Source: an uncultured Chloroflexus sp. (GTDB lineage: Bacteria > Chloroflexota > Chloroflexia > Chloroflexales > Chloroflexaceae). From it: a stretch of DNA of 44,380 nt. The notes below the pieces were generated by a model, which searched no databases, was not told where the DNA came from, and worked only from the letters and a program-made list of their open reading frames with translations. The translations under genes were made by a program, and so were the position numbers. This document shows positions 37,347 through 44,380 of this stretch, piece by piece. The stretch covers positions 1-44,380 of the forward strand of contig NZ_CALFBQ010000002.1 of the NCBI RefSeq assembly GCF_937951745.1, in the 5' to 3' direction. How positions within the stretch are numbered: the stretch's first letter is position 1; the number at the start of each line of letters is the position of its first letter.

Positions 37347-38807
37347 ATGGCACAGGCGCAACCACTCCGAACCCGGCCCGTCGATGACGGTGAAGCCTAT
37401 CTGCTGCCGGGGGAAACCTTCTCGTCGATCACGCAAAAGATCGGCGATGTCCCACTGACGCCGCCACTCAAGACCCCCAAGGGCTGGCTGGCTGGCTTCA
37501 GTGTGGCATTTTTCTTGTTGATGATCTTCTTTGTGTCGGTGACGTGGCTGTTCATCCGCGGCGTCGGTATCTGGGGTATTAATATCCCGGTCGGCTGGGG
37601 CATGGACATCATCAACTTCGTGTGGTGGATCGGTATCGGCCACGCCGGTACGCTCATCTCGGCCATTCTGTTGCTGCTCAATCAGGGCTGGCGCAACTCG
37701 ATCAACCGCTTTGCCGAGGCAATGACGCTCTTCGCCGTTGCCTGCGCCGGTTTGTACCCGATCTTGCACCTTGGCCGGCCGTGGCTGTTTTATTGGCTAA
37801 TCCCGTACCCGAATACTCATGGGATGTGGCCGCAGTTCCGCAGCGCGCTAGCATGGGACGTATTCGCAATCTCGACCTACGCGACCGTGTCGTTAGTATT
37901 CTGGCTGGTAGGTCTCATTCCTGACTTCGCAACCCTGCGTGATCGGGCTAAGAACATCTGGGTGCGCCGTCTATACGGTATCGCCGCTCTCGGCTGGCGC
38001 GGCTCGGCCCGCCACTGGCACCGCTATGAGATAGCGTCGATCCTGCTAGCCGGTCTCTCGACCCCGTTGGTGGTCTCGGTTCACTCGATCATCTCACTCG
38101 ACTTCGCCATTTCGCAAGTCCCCGGCTGGCAAGTCACGGTCTTCCCGCCCTACTTCGTGGCCGGCGCCGTGTTTGCCGGATTTGCAATGGTGCTGCTGCT
38201 GATGATCCCGGTACGCACCTTCTACGGCTTCGAGAGCTATATCACCATTCACCATCTCGACGTAATGGCGAAGGTGATGCTCGCCACCGGCATGATCGTC
38301 GTCTATGGCTACTTCATGGAGGTCTTCGCCTCGCTCTACAGCGGAAACGAGTACGAAGAGTACCTCCTCTACAACCGCCTGTTTGGACCAAGCTCGTGGG
38401 CCTACTGGGGCTTGCTCTTCTGCAACGCGTTAGCGATTCAGCCACTGTGGTTTAAGAAGGTACGCCAAAATATTCCAGCCTTGCTCATCATTTCACTCAT
38501 CGTCAGCGTGGGCATGTGGCTTGAGCGCTATGTAATTATCGTGATCTCACTCGAACGCGACTTCTTGCCCTCATCGTGGGATATTTATATTCCGACGATT
38601 TGGGACTGGTCGCTCTATCTTGGCACCTTTGGTCTCTTCTTTACCCTGCTGTTCCTCTTCATCCGCGTCTTGCCGATGATCAATATCTTTGAGATGCGGC
38701 TGTTCCTCCATCAGGAAACGGAGAAGGCAAAGCGGCGGGCAGAGCATGGCACGCACGGGCACGGACACGAGCACGGTACGGCCCACGGCGCAGCCTCGGC
38801 AGACTAG
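37347..38807 (+). CDS. actC: Alternative Complex III subunit ActC, NrfD-like quinol-binding membrane protein
   Basis: A 486-residue integral membrane protein of the NrfD/PsrC family with about ten hydrophobic helices. It begins with a soluble segment (about 1-50), and the first helix is near 53-72. Conserved polar residues within helices occur in WWIGIGHAGTLISAILLL (about 94-111), the NrfD signature, and in STPLVVSVHSIISLDF (about 239-254). The subunit binds menaquinol and is proposed to couple its oxidation to proton movement. The C-terminal tail is His-rich (HGHGHEHGTAHG), which is unusual and could bind metal. It starts two bases after the actB stop. Confidence 0.95.
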   Translation: MAQAQPLRTRPVDDGEAYLLPGETFSSITQKIGDVPLTPPLKTPKGWLAGFSVAFFLLMIFFVSVTWLFIRGVGIWGINIPVGWGMDIINFVWWIGIGHAGTLISAILLLLNQGWRNSINRFAEAMTLFAVACAGLYPILHLGRPWLFYWLIPYPNTHGMWPQFRSALAWDVFAISTYATVSLVFWLVGLIPDFATLRDRAKNIWVRRLYGIAALGWRGSARHWHRYEIASILLAGLSTPLVVSVHSIISLDFAISQVPGWQVTVFPPYFVAGAVFAGFAMVLLLMIPVRTFYGFESYITIHHLDVMAKVMLATGMIVVYGYFMEVFASLYSGNEYEEYLLYNRLFGPSSWAYWGLLFCNALAIQPLWFKKVRQNIPALLIISLIVSVGMWLERYVIIVISLERDFLPSSWDIYIPTIWDWSLYLGTFGLFFTLLFLFIRVLPMINIFEMRLFLHQETEKAKRRAEHGTHGHGHEHGTAHGAASAD

Positions 38808-38819
38808 AGGAGTGATGCG

Positions 38820-39359
38820 ATGCGAAACGATATCTACGGCGTGATGGCCGAGTTTCCCACCCCAGAAGCACTGATTGAAGCGACCCGCAAAGCGAAGGCG
38901 GCGGGTTATACCAAAATGGACGCCTTCTCGCCATTCCCAATCGAGGAGGTCATTGAGGAGATTGCCCACGGCGATACTGGCGTGCCACGCTTGGTGTTGC
39001 TGTTTGGTTTGATTGGGGCAGCGACTGGTTTTATTCTGCAATATATCGGCAATCTGGTTGACTACCCGCTCAATGTCGGCGGTCGTCCACTTGATATTAC
39101 CAACTGGCCAGCGATGATCCCGATCACGTTCGAGAGCGGGATTTTGCTCGCCTCGTTTGCATCAGCGATCGGCATGGTCGTGCTGAACGGCCTGCCAGCA
39201 CCATACCACCCGGTCTTTAACGTCCCGCGGTTTCAGCATGCGTCGCAAGACGCCTTCTTCCTGTGCATTGAATCAACGGATCCGCTGTTTGATCGTTCGC
39301 GCACTTCGCAGTTCCTGCGCTCACTCAATCCGATGCAGGTCTCCGAGGTGGAATACTGA
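38820..39359 (+). CDS. actD: Alternative Complex III subunit ActD (DUF3341)
   Basis: A 179-residue protein. A soluble N-terminal domain (MRNDIYGVMAEFPTPEALIE, then GYTKMDAFSPFPIEEV) is followed by two transmembrane helices (about 61-81 and 98-125) and a short C-terminal segment (FNVPRFQHASQDAFFLCIES, about 139-158). This is the DUF3341 layout of ActD, which packs against ActC. GAGGAG precedes the ATG. It sits 12 bases after actC and 9 before actE. Confidence 0.93.
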   Translation: MRNDIYGVMAEFPTPEALIEATRKAKAAGYTKMDAFSPFPIEEVIEEIAHGDTGVPRLVLLFGLIGAATGFILQYIGNLVDYPLNVGGRPLDITNWPAMIPITFESGILLASFASAIGMVVLNGLPAPYHPVFNVPRFQHASQDAFFLCIESTDPLFDRSRTSQFLRSLNPMQVSEVEY

Positions 39360-39368
39360 GGGAAGCCC

Positions 39369-39986
39369 ATGCAGACGCCTCGCCTAACAACGCGCATGAT
39401 TCGCTTCGGTTGGATCGGCCTGCTGGTGTTGCTGCTCACCGCCTGCCATCAGGACATGTACGATCAGCAGAAGTACACGACCTATGAGCCGAGCAGCTTT
39501 TTCGCCGATGGCCGCTCGTCACGCCCCAACGTGCCGGGCACGACACCGTATGAAGTGGTCAAGACCGATGAGTTTCTCTACACCGGCCTGATCGATGGCA
39601 AAGAAGTGGACGCTATGCCCTTCCCGGTGACAAAAGACTTGCTGCTCCGCGGGCAACTGAAGTACAACATCTACTGCGCCGTATGCCACGGCGAGTCAGG
39701 CTACGGAGCGAGTATGGTGGCCGAGCGTGGCGGCATTGTGCCGGCCAACTTCCACCAGCAGCGTCTGCGTGAAGCGCCACTTAGCCACTTCTTTGTGATT
39801 ATTACGAATGGCGTGTACCGTGGCGACCCCAATAATGGCGGTTATCAGTCAATGTATGGCTATGCCTCGCGCATTACGCCGGAAGACCGCTGGGCGATTG
39901 CCGCTTATATTCGGGCCTTGCAGTTGAGCCAGAATGCGACCATTGATGATGTGCCTCCCGCCGAGCGTGCAAAGCTTGGTAATTAG
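39369..39986 (+). CDS. actE: Alternative Complex III subunit ActE, monohaem cytochrome c lipoprotein
   Basis: A 205-residue monohaem cytochrome c. The signal peptide ends in LLLTAC with lipobox Cys26, so it is a lipid-anchored periplasmic subunit. The haem site is CAVCH (103-107) in GQLKYNIYCAVCHGESGYGA. The probable Met axial ligand is in GGYQSMYGYASRI (about 157-169). It acts with ActA at the electron exit side. GAGGG precedes the ATG. Confidence 0.95.
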   Translation: MQTPRLTTRMIRFGWIGLLVLLLTACHQDMYDQQKYTTYEPSSFFADGRSSRPNVPGTTPYEVVKTDEFLYTGLIDGKEVDAMPFPVTKDLLLRGQLKYNIYCAVCHGESGYGASMVAERGGIVPANFHQQRLREAPLSHFFVIITNGVYRGDPNNGGYQSMYGYASRITPEDRWAIAAYIRALQLSQNATIDDVPPAERAKLGN

Positions 39987-40003
39987 GCTGGAAGGTTAGA
40001 GAC

Positions 40004-41239
40004 ATGGCGACGACGAGTCTTTCGCAAACCCGCATTCCGCAGTTGGGTCAAGTACAGACGCTTGGCCTTGCTGCCGCCGTCATCGGGATCGGCGTGTTAG
40101 CCGCTGGCTATTTTCTCAATCCAACCTCGTTTTTTGAGTCGTACATTTATGGCTACTATGTGGCGATGACCATTCCGCTCGGCTGCCTCGGCTTCCTGAT
40201 GGTACAGCACCTCACCGGCGGCGCATGGGGCGTCACCGTGCGGCGTATGCTCGAAGCCGGCGCAGCGACGCTACCAATCATGGGCCTGCTCTTTATCCCG
40301 ATTGCATTGGGATATTTCGACACCTACAAGTCGCTCGGCCTTGAGCATCCACTCTACGAGTGGGCTAATCCTGAAGTTGTTACTCCCGGCGGTGCGGAGT
40401 TTGATCCGATTATTGCGCATAAAGTGCCGTGGCTTAGCCCACTGTGGGTAACAGCTCGGATTGCGATTTTCTTTGTGATCTGGACGATATTGGCTTACAC
40501 CCTGCGTAGTTGGTCACGCCAACAAGATGCAGGTGGTGATGCGAAAAAGTGGGCGACTCGAATGCGCCGACTAAGCGGTATCGGTGTGGCACTGTTTGTC
40601 ATCACGGTCACCTTCTTTTCGTTTGACGTGACTATGTCACTCGATCCGCATTGGTTTTCAACAATTTACGGTGCCCACTATATGGTCAATGCTGGCCTAA
40701 TGACGCTGTCGTTCCTCGCCTTGATCATGAGCCGGGTACGCGATGCGAGTCTCTTCCGCGAGTACGTATCGGTGAAACCGATTCATGACATTGGCAAACT
40801 TATATTTGCCTTTACGGTGCTGTGGACGTATATGTCTTACGGCCAGTTGGTGATCATCTGGTCAGGTGACGTGGCTGAGTTTACACCATGGTATGTCCAC
40901 CGCACCCAACACGGCTGGGTCTTTGTGGCACTGGCGTTGATGCTCTTTGCCTTCGCGCTGCCCTTCTTCGTGCTGCTGTTCCGTGGCACGAAGCGCAATC
41001 TCAGCACACTCGCTACAATTGCGGGTTGGATCATCTTTATGCGCTTCGTTGATATGGCATGGATTGTGCTGCCTTACTTCCGCGAGCATCTGTGGGATAT
41101 TACGATCACTGATGTGGCGGCACCGATCGGCTTGATTGGTCTGGTGGTAGCCCTGTTTGCTGCCAACGTGCAACAAGCGCCGCTCTTGCCGCTGCGCGAT
41201 CCCAACATGGAACAGTTGCGGAATAGCGGCCATCACTAA
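40004..41239 (+). CDS. actF: Alternative Complex III subunit ActF, second NrfD-like membrane protein
   Basis: A 411-residue integral membrane protein with about ten helices, the NrfD-like partner of ActC. Notable segments are FFSFDVTMSLDPHWFSTIYGAH (about 204-225), with acidic and His residues in or near helices, and YGQLVIIWSGDVAEFTPWY (about 280-298). Such buried charged residues have been proposed as parts of a proton path. The start ATG has GGAAGG upstream. Confidence 0.94.
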   Translation: MATTSLSQTRIPQLGQVQTLGLAAAVIGIGVLAAGYFLNPTSFFESYIYGYYVAMTIPLGCLGFLMVQHLTGGAWGVTVRRMLEAGAATLPIMGLLFIPIALGYFDTYKSLGLEHPLYEWANPEVVTPGGAEFDPIIAHKVPWLSPLWVTARIAIFFVIWTILAYTLRSWSRQQDAGGDAKKWATRMRRLSGIGVALFVITVTFFSFDVTMSLDPHWFSTIYGAHYMVNAGLMTLSFLALIMSRVRDASLFREYVSVKPIHDIGKLIFAFTVLWTYMSYGQLVIIWSGDVAEFTPWYVHRTQHGWVFVALALMLFAFALPFFVLLFRGTKRNLSTLATIAGWIIFMRFVDMAWIVLPYFREHLWDITITDVAAPIGLIGLVVALFAANVQQAPLLPLRDPNMEQLRNSGHH

Positions 41240-41257
41240 TGCGGAGGAGAGATACGT

Positions 41258-41596
41258 ATGAGCTTTCGCCCGAACTATTCGGCACCCCGGTATGCACCGC
41301 CGCGCCCCATGCAATCGGCCCGTCCGGTGTATGTGACCGCCGAACCGCCGCTAAGCCGCTTGATGATTGCCGGCTTGATGGTATTTATTGTGCTGAGTCT
41401 GGTGGTGTTGCTGGCCGGTCGGGTTCCGTTTACGCCGCAGCCGGCACCGGTAACCGGCAATACGTACCGCAGCTACGTCACCGAAGCGCGCACTTTGCTC
41501 AACAGTTATGGCTATACGCTAGAAGGCAAGGTGCATATCCCGATTGATCGGGCGATGGATCTGATCGTCGAGCGCGGGTTGCCGGTACGGCAATAG
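41258..41596 (+). CDS. actG: Alternative Complex III subunit ActG
   Basis: A 112-residue single-pass membrane subunit: a Pro/Tyr/Arg-rich cytoplasmic N-terminus (about 1-32), one helix (about 33-55, LMIAGLMVFIVLSLVVLLAG), and a short exported C-terminal domain (YVTEARTLLNSYGYTLEG...IPIDRAMDLIVERGL). It is the last gene of the operon, with a strong GGAGGAGAG ribosome-binding site. A long hairpin follows about 30 bases downstream. Confidence 0.9.
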   Translation: MSFRPNYSAPRYAPPRPMQSARPVYVTAEPPLSRLMIAGLMVFIVLSLVVLLAGRVPFTPQPAPVTGNTYRSYVTEARTLLNSYGYTLEGKVHIPIDRAMDLIVERGLPVRQ

Positions 41597-41625
41597 TCAA
41601 GAAACGATATACGGCACGGGTAGTA

Positions 41626-41654
41626 GGAAGGGCCGGTTTACAACCGGCCCTTCC
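41626..41654. terminator. Perfect palindrome after the act operon
   Basis: GGAAGGGCCGGTT (41626-41638) pairs perfectly with AACCGGCCCTTCC (41642-41654), loop TAC, 13 pairs. It lies between convergent genes (actG stop 41596; the DUF123 gene ends 41670). There is no T-run. It looks like a repeat element doubling as a bidirectional terminator, and has the same design as 25854-25870. Confidence 0.6.
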
Positions 41655-41669
41655 CGTTTCATAACGGCC

Positions 41670-42131
41670 CTACCGGTTTGTTTGGCGTAATAGATCAGCG
41701 ATATGCGTTACCGCTGCCGTGGCATAGAACAGATGACCGCCACATCCCGTATCCGACGCGCCAAAATGCGGGATTGGCCTGCTCAGCTCTGGCAAGCTGG
41801 CGAGAACGGCGCACCAGCGGCATTCCAGCCGTTCACCGGCCACCGCTGCCCACATTTCTCGCAATTCAAGATGCGGACGGAGATAATCAAGATGCCAATG
41901 CGCCCGTTTCTCAACTACGCTATGCCGGCGAAGCCGCGCTGCCAGCCCGCCCGGCCCAAACGCGCTCCCTACGTAGTAGTAATGGCCCGGAGCAAGATCA
42001 AAGCGCCCTAACCGCCCAATCGCAAGCTGGGCCAGCGGTTGCGCCAACCATAAATGGAGCAGATAGGTGCCCCGAGCCGCTAGCACCGGCATTTGTGTGA
42101 TTACCGCTGGCGATACTAAGAAGATCTGCAT
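41670..42131 (-). CDS. DUF123 (GIY-YIG-like) domain protein
   Basis: A 153-residue protein of the DUF123 family, related in fold to GIY-YIG nucleases and sometimes fused to endonuclease III. Family marks: RGTYLLHLWLAQ (about 20-31), GHYYYVGSAFGPGGLAARLRRH (about 49-70, the GIY-YIG-like core), RAHWHLDYLRPH (about 76-87), and FGASDTGCGGHLFY (about 122-135, in place of GSSDCxCxSHLFY, so one of the two usual Cys is replaced). A nuclease role is not shown. ATG 42131 is preceded by GAGG at the right distance. Divergent from purD. Confidence 0.85.
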   Translation of the reverse strand: MQIFLVSPAVITQMPVLAARGTYLLHLWLAQPLAQLAIGRLGRFDLAPGHYYYVGSAFGPGGLAARLRRHSVVEKRAHWHLDYLRPHLELREMWAAVAGERLECRWCAVLASLPELSRPIPHFGASDTGCGGHLFYATAAVTHIADLLRQTNR

Positions 42132-42167
42132 CAAAAACCTCTTTTTGCCATCCAATCGCGGCAACCA

Positions 42168-42176
42168 TGCTATACT
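42168..42176 (+). promoter_or_regulatory. purD promoter (extended -10)
   Basis: TGC followed by TATACT (42171-42176). Start point near 42183, about 42 bases before ATG 42225. A TTGCCA lies upstream but with a 20-base spacer, so the extended -10 probably carries recognition. Confidence 0.55.
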
Positions 42177-42224
42177 GAACAACGATTGTACGGCAGAACG
42201 CCGCTCAGTGTGATTGATAAGCCT

Positions 42225-43469
42225 ATGAACGTATTACTGATTGGTTCCGGTGGCCGTGAGCACGCACTAGCATGGAAAATTGCCCGCTCACCCAACTTTA
42301 CCAAACTGCTGACCATTCCCGGCAACCCCGGCACCGGACGTTACGGTAGGAACGTACCCTTCCCACTGCACGACTATCCGGCATTAATCGAACTTGCCCG
42401 CCAAGAACAGATCGATCTGCTCGTCGTTGGCCCCGACAACCCGCTGGCCGACGGCATCGTTGATGCCTTTCAAGCCGCCGGTATACCGGCGTTCGGCCCC
42501 ACCGCCGCTGCCGCCCGGATCGAGAGCAGCAAGTCGTTTGCCAAAGAGATCATGGCGGCTACCGGCGTTCCCACCGCACAGAGCCACGTCTTTGCTTCGG
42601 CGGCGGAAGCGGCTGATTTTGCCCGCGCCAGCGGTAAAGCATGGGTTGTCAAGGCAGATGGTTTGGCGCTTGGCAAGGGGGTGATCGTCGCTGAGACCAT
42701 TGAAGAGACCCTCGATGCCATTGCCAAGTTGAGCACGATCCCCGCCGGCCATCACCTCTTGCTCGAAGAGCGGTTGTACGGGCGTGAAGTGTCAGTGCAA
42801 GCGCTTTGTGACGGCGAACGGCTGTGGCCGCTCCCACCGGCCCGCGACCACAAACGGCTTGAAGAGGGGGATCGCGGCCCCAACACTGGCGGGATGGGAG
42901 TGATTGCGCCAGTTGATGAGGTCACGCCGGCCCTGCTCGACGAGATTGTGAACCGCTGTATGCAACCGGTGGTCAACGAGTTGGCCGCGCGCGGCACGCC
43001 ATTTCGAGGCTTGCTCTATGCCGGCATGATCCTCACTGCTGACGGGCCAAAGGTGCTGGAATTTAATGCCCGCTTTGGCGACCCTGAAGCGCAAGCCGTT
43101 TTGCCGCTGCTCGAAGGGGATTTCCTCGGCGCGTTGTACGCCTGCGCCACCAGCCAATTGAAGCCTGATACGTTGCGCCAGCGTAAAGGCTACGCGGTCT
43201 GCGTCGTCTTGTGCGCTGCCGGCTACCCCGGACGCCCGCGCAAAGGTGATCTCATTCGCGGCGTCGAGGCGCTCGATGAGGATCAAGTGCTTGTCTTCCA
43301 TGCCGGAACCGCAGTTGGCCCGAACGGCCTCTGCACGGCGGGCGGACGGGTATTGGGGGTCACCGGTCTCGGCTCAAGCTTGCGGCAAGCCCGCGAACGC
43401 GCCTACGCCGCCGCCGACCAGATCCGGTTCGAGGGTAAGCATTTCCGCCGCGATATTGGTCAGGAGTAG
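42225..43469 (+). CDS. purD: Phosphoribosylamine-glycine ligase
   Basis: A 414-residue ATP-grasp enzyme of purine synthesis (phosphoribosylamine + glycine + ATP to GAR). It starts MNVLLIGSGGREHALAWKIA. ATP-grasp segments follow: FAKEIMAATGVPTAQSHVF, AWVVKADGLALGKGVIVAET (about 141-160), LLLEERLYGREVSVQALCDG, and DRGPNTGGMGVIAPV (about 218-232). The metal-site segment is ILTADGPKVLEFNARFGDPEAQAVLPLL (about 270-297). Length is normal. ATG 42225 is chosen over an in-frame TTG at 42186 because it gives the conserved N-terminus. The purN start is three bases after its stop. Confidence 0.97.
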   Translation: MNVLLIGSGGREHALAWKIARSPNFTKLLTIPGNPGTGRYGRNVPFPLHDYPALIELARQEQIDLLVVGPDNPLADGIVDAFQAAGIPAFGPTAAAARIESSKSFAKEIMAATGVPTAQSHVFASAAEAADFARASGKAWVVKADGLALGKGVIVAETIEETLDAIAKLSTIPAGHHLLLEERLYGREVSVQALCDGERLWPLPPARDHKRLEEGDRGPNTGGMGVIAPVDEVTPALLDEIVNRCMQPVVNELAARGTPFRGLLYAGMILTADGPKVLEFNARFGDPEAQAVLPLLEGDFLGALYACATSQLKPDTLRQRKGYAVCVVLCAAGYPGRPRKGDLIRGVEALDEDQVLVFHAGTAVGPNGLCTAGGRVLGVTGLGSSLRQARERAYAAADQIRFEGKHFRRDIGQE

Positions 43470-43472
43470 GTT

Positions 43473-44093
43473 GTGCCAAGCATTGCGGTGTTGTTGAGCG
43501 GCAGCGGTAGCAATTTGCAGGCGCTGCTCGATGCGCAGGCTGCTGGTGAGCTAGCTGGGGAAGTGACCTTGGTTGTCAGTGATCGAGCACAGGCTTACGG
43601 TTTGCAACGGGCGCTCAACGCCGGCATCGCTGCCGCGCACGTACCACTCACAGCGCCGCGCGGCCCCTTGCGCCAACAGTGGGAGCAGCGGCTGGCTGGT
43701 GTGGTTGCTTGTTTCGAGCCAGACCTGATCGTATTAGCCGGCTTTATGCGGGTACTCTCGGCTGCATTTCTCGACCGATTCCCCAACCGAGTCATCAATC
43801 AGCATCCGGCGCTCTTGCCTGCCGACGGCGGCGATACCGTCACCACCAGCAGCGGTATTGTGATTCCGGCCCTACGCGGTGCGCACGTCGTGGCCGACGC
43901 CATCCGCCTCGGTTTACCGGTCACCGGTTGCACCATCCACCGGGTGACGCCGCGGGTTGACGACGGCCCAATTTTAGCCAGCGCCGAGGTACCGGTTATG
44001 CCCGGTGATACGGTCGAATCGTTGCACGAACGGATCAAGGCGGTGGAACGGCGGTTAATCGTGGCTACCGTAAACCGGTTACTAGGGGGGTAA
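43473..44093 (+). CDS. purN: Phosphoribosylglycinamide formyltransferase (10-formyl-THF dependent)
   Basis: A 206-residue enzyme that formylates GAR in purine synthesis. Motifs: AVLLSGSGSNLQALLDA (5-21) for the phosphate site, LIVLAGFMRVLSAAFL (about 87-102) for folate, and RVINQHPALLPA (about 107-118) with catalytic Asn and His. VTGCTIHRVTPRVDDGPILA (about 149-168) carries the catalytic Asp. After HPALLP there is an extra loop of about 15 residues (ADGGDTVTTSSGIVIP) before RGAHVV, absent in the E. coli enzyme. GTG 43473 has GGAG seven bases upstream. It is probably in one operon with purD. Confidence 0.94.
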   Translation: MPSIAVLLSGSGSNLQALLDAQAAGELAGEVTLVVSDRAQAYGLQRALNAGIAAAHVPLTAPRGPLRQQWEQRLAGVVACFEPDLIVLAGFMRVLSAAFLDRFPNRVINQHPALLPADGGDTVTTSSGIVIPALRGAHVVADAIRLGLPVTGCTIHRVTPRVDDGPILASAEVPVMPGDTVESLHERIKAVERRLIVATVNRLLGG

Positions 44094-44103
44094 AACACGA
44101 CGG

Positions 44104-44183
44104 GGTAGGGGCGCAATGCGCTACGCATAGGGGCGCAGTAGGGCGCGGTAGCGCAGTAGGGGCACAGCCTGCTGTGCCCCTAC
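44104..44183. repeat. Cluster of palindromic repeat units after purN
   Basis: The cluster contains direct copies of TAGGGGCGCA (about 44105 and 44128) and further partial copies. It ends in a perfect hairpin, GTAGGGGCACAG (44156-44167) with CTGTGCCCCTAC (44172-44183). It is the same family as 17661-17694. The right arm contains the stop codon (44180-44182) of the converging gene. It probably serves as a terminator for both. Confidence 0.6.
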
Positions 44184-44380
44184 TCCCGCCGCAACAACGC
44201 CAACGTCAACATGACCCCGCCGGTGACCACCCCACCCACGCCGAAAAACAACAATGTCCACGGCAACCAGCCGTACCATTCAAAGGCCCGCATCGCCACC
44301 ACCAGCATAGCCACGCCGAGAATAAACGCCGACACGACCAACGCCAGCGCCAAGCGGTTTGCTGCACCGATCAATGCACC
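44180..44380 (-). CDS. C-terminal end of a probable UbiB/ABC1-family protein (partial)
   Basis: A partial gene, open to the window edge. The visible 66 residues read GALIGAANRLALALVVSAFI and continue through two hydrophobic helices (about 11-31 and 39-62) to a short LLRRE end. A soluble part ending in AANRLALALV followed by two closing membrane helices is the usual C-terminus of ABC1/UbiB atypical kinases. The kinase domain itself is outside the window, so this is a family guess from the tail. The frame can be read from TTG 44374, but that is unlikely to be the true start. The stop codon lies inside a palindromic repeat. Confidence 0.5.
   Translation of the reverse strand, partial: GALIGAANRLALALVVSAFILGVAMLVVAMRAFEWYGWLPWTLLFFGVGGVVTGGVMLTLALLRRE

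Overview
The window looks like chromosomal DNA of a filamentous anoxygenic phototroph of the genus Chloroflexus (Chloroflexota). Three things point there: a single-polypeptide trifunctional propionyl-CoA synthase of about 1822 residues, the signature enzyme of the 3-hydroxypropionate CO2-fixation bicycle; a complete seven-gene Alternative Complex III operon (actABCDEFG) for quinol oxidation; and a decarboxylase of the mevalonate isoprenoid route. I cannot fix the species from sequence alone.

Layout. 1-1784: a 16S rRNA gene on the minus strand, running out of the window toward the rest of its rRNA operon, with a 250-base leader and a near-consensus promoter. 1948-8387: a CoA-transferase-like gene on plus, converging at a 1-base gap with a seven-gene minus cluster (amidase, TIM-barrel-like protein of unknown function, class II aldolase, DUF507 protein, membrane protein, FixH/YtkA-like lipoprotein, thioredoxin-fold lipoprotein). 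8388-11500: repeat-bearing intergenic DNA around an enoyl-reductase-like gene, then a small FG-GAP membrane protein divergent from recN. 11523-17659: recN, a very large O-antigen-ligase-like/TPR membrane protein and a WecA/MraY-type glycosyl-phosphate transferase. 17710-23178: pcs on minus. 23567-27185: a kinase-like receptor protein with an SH3-like extracellular part, a small membrane protein, and a GIDE-domain gene with an apparent frameshift. 27332-29997: guaB, preceded by a promoter and an intrinsic-terminator-like hairpin, and a (di)phosphomevalonate decarboxylase. 30145-33112: a decayed nucleotidyltransferase-like gene, glycerate 2-kinase and ychF. 33432-41596: the act operon behind a TTGACG-17-TATAAT promoter. 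41670-44380: a DUF123 protein, purD, purN, and the C-terminal end of a probable UbiB/ABC1-family protein.

The genes are mostly housekeeping and energy/carbon metabolism. Pcs turns 3-hydroxypropionate into propionyl-CoA for autotrophic carbon fixation. ActA-G passes electrons from menaquinol to periplasmic carriers. GuaB, PurD and PurN supply purines. No prophage, CRISPR array, insertion sequence or tRNA gene was seen. The less ordinary material lies in control regions (guaB leader, act upstream region, pcs promoter, a predicted leaderless start at 6944), in palindromic intergenic repeats, and in a few decaying or domain-shuffled genes.
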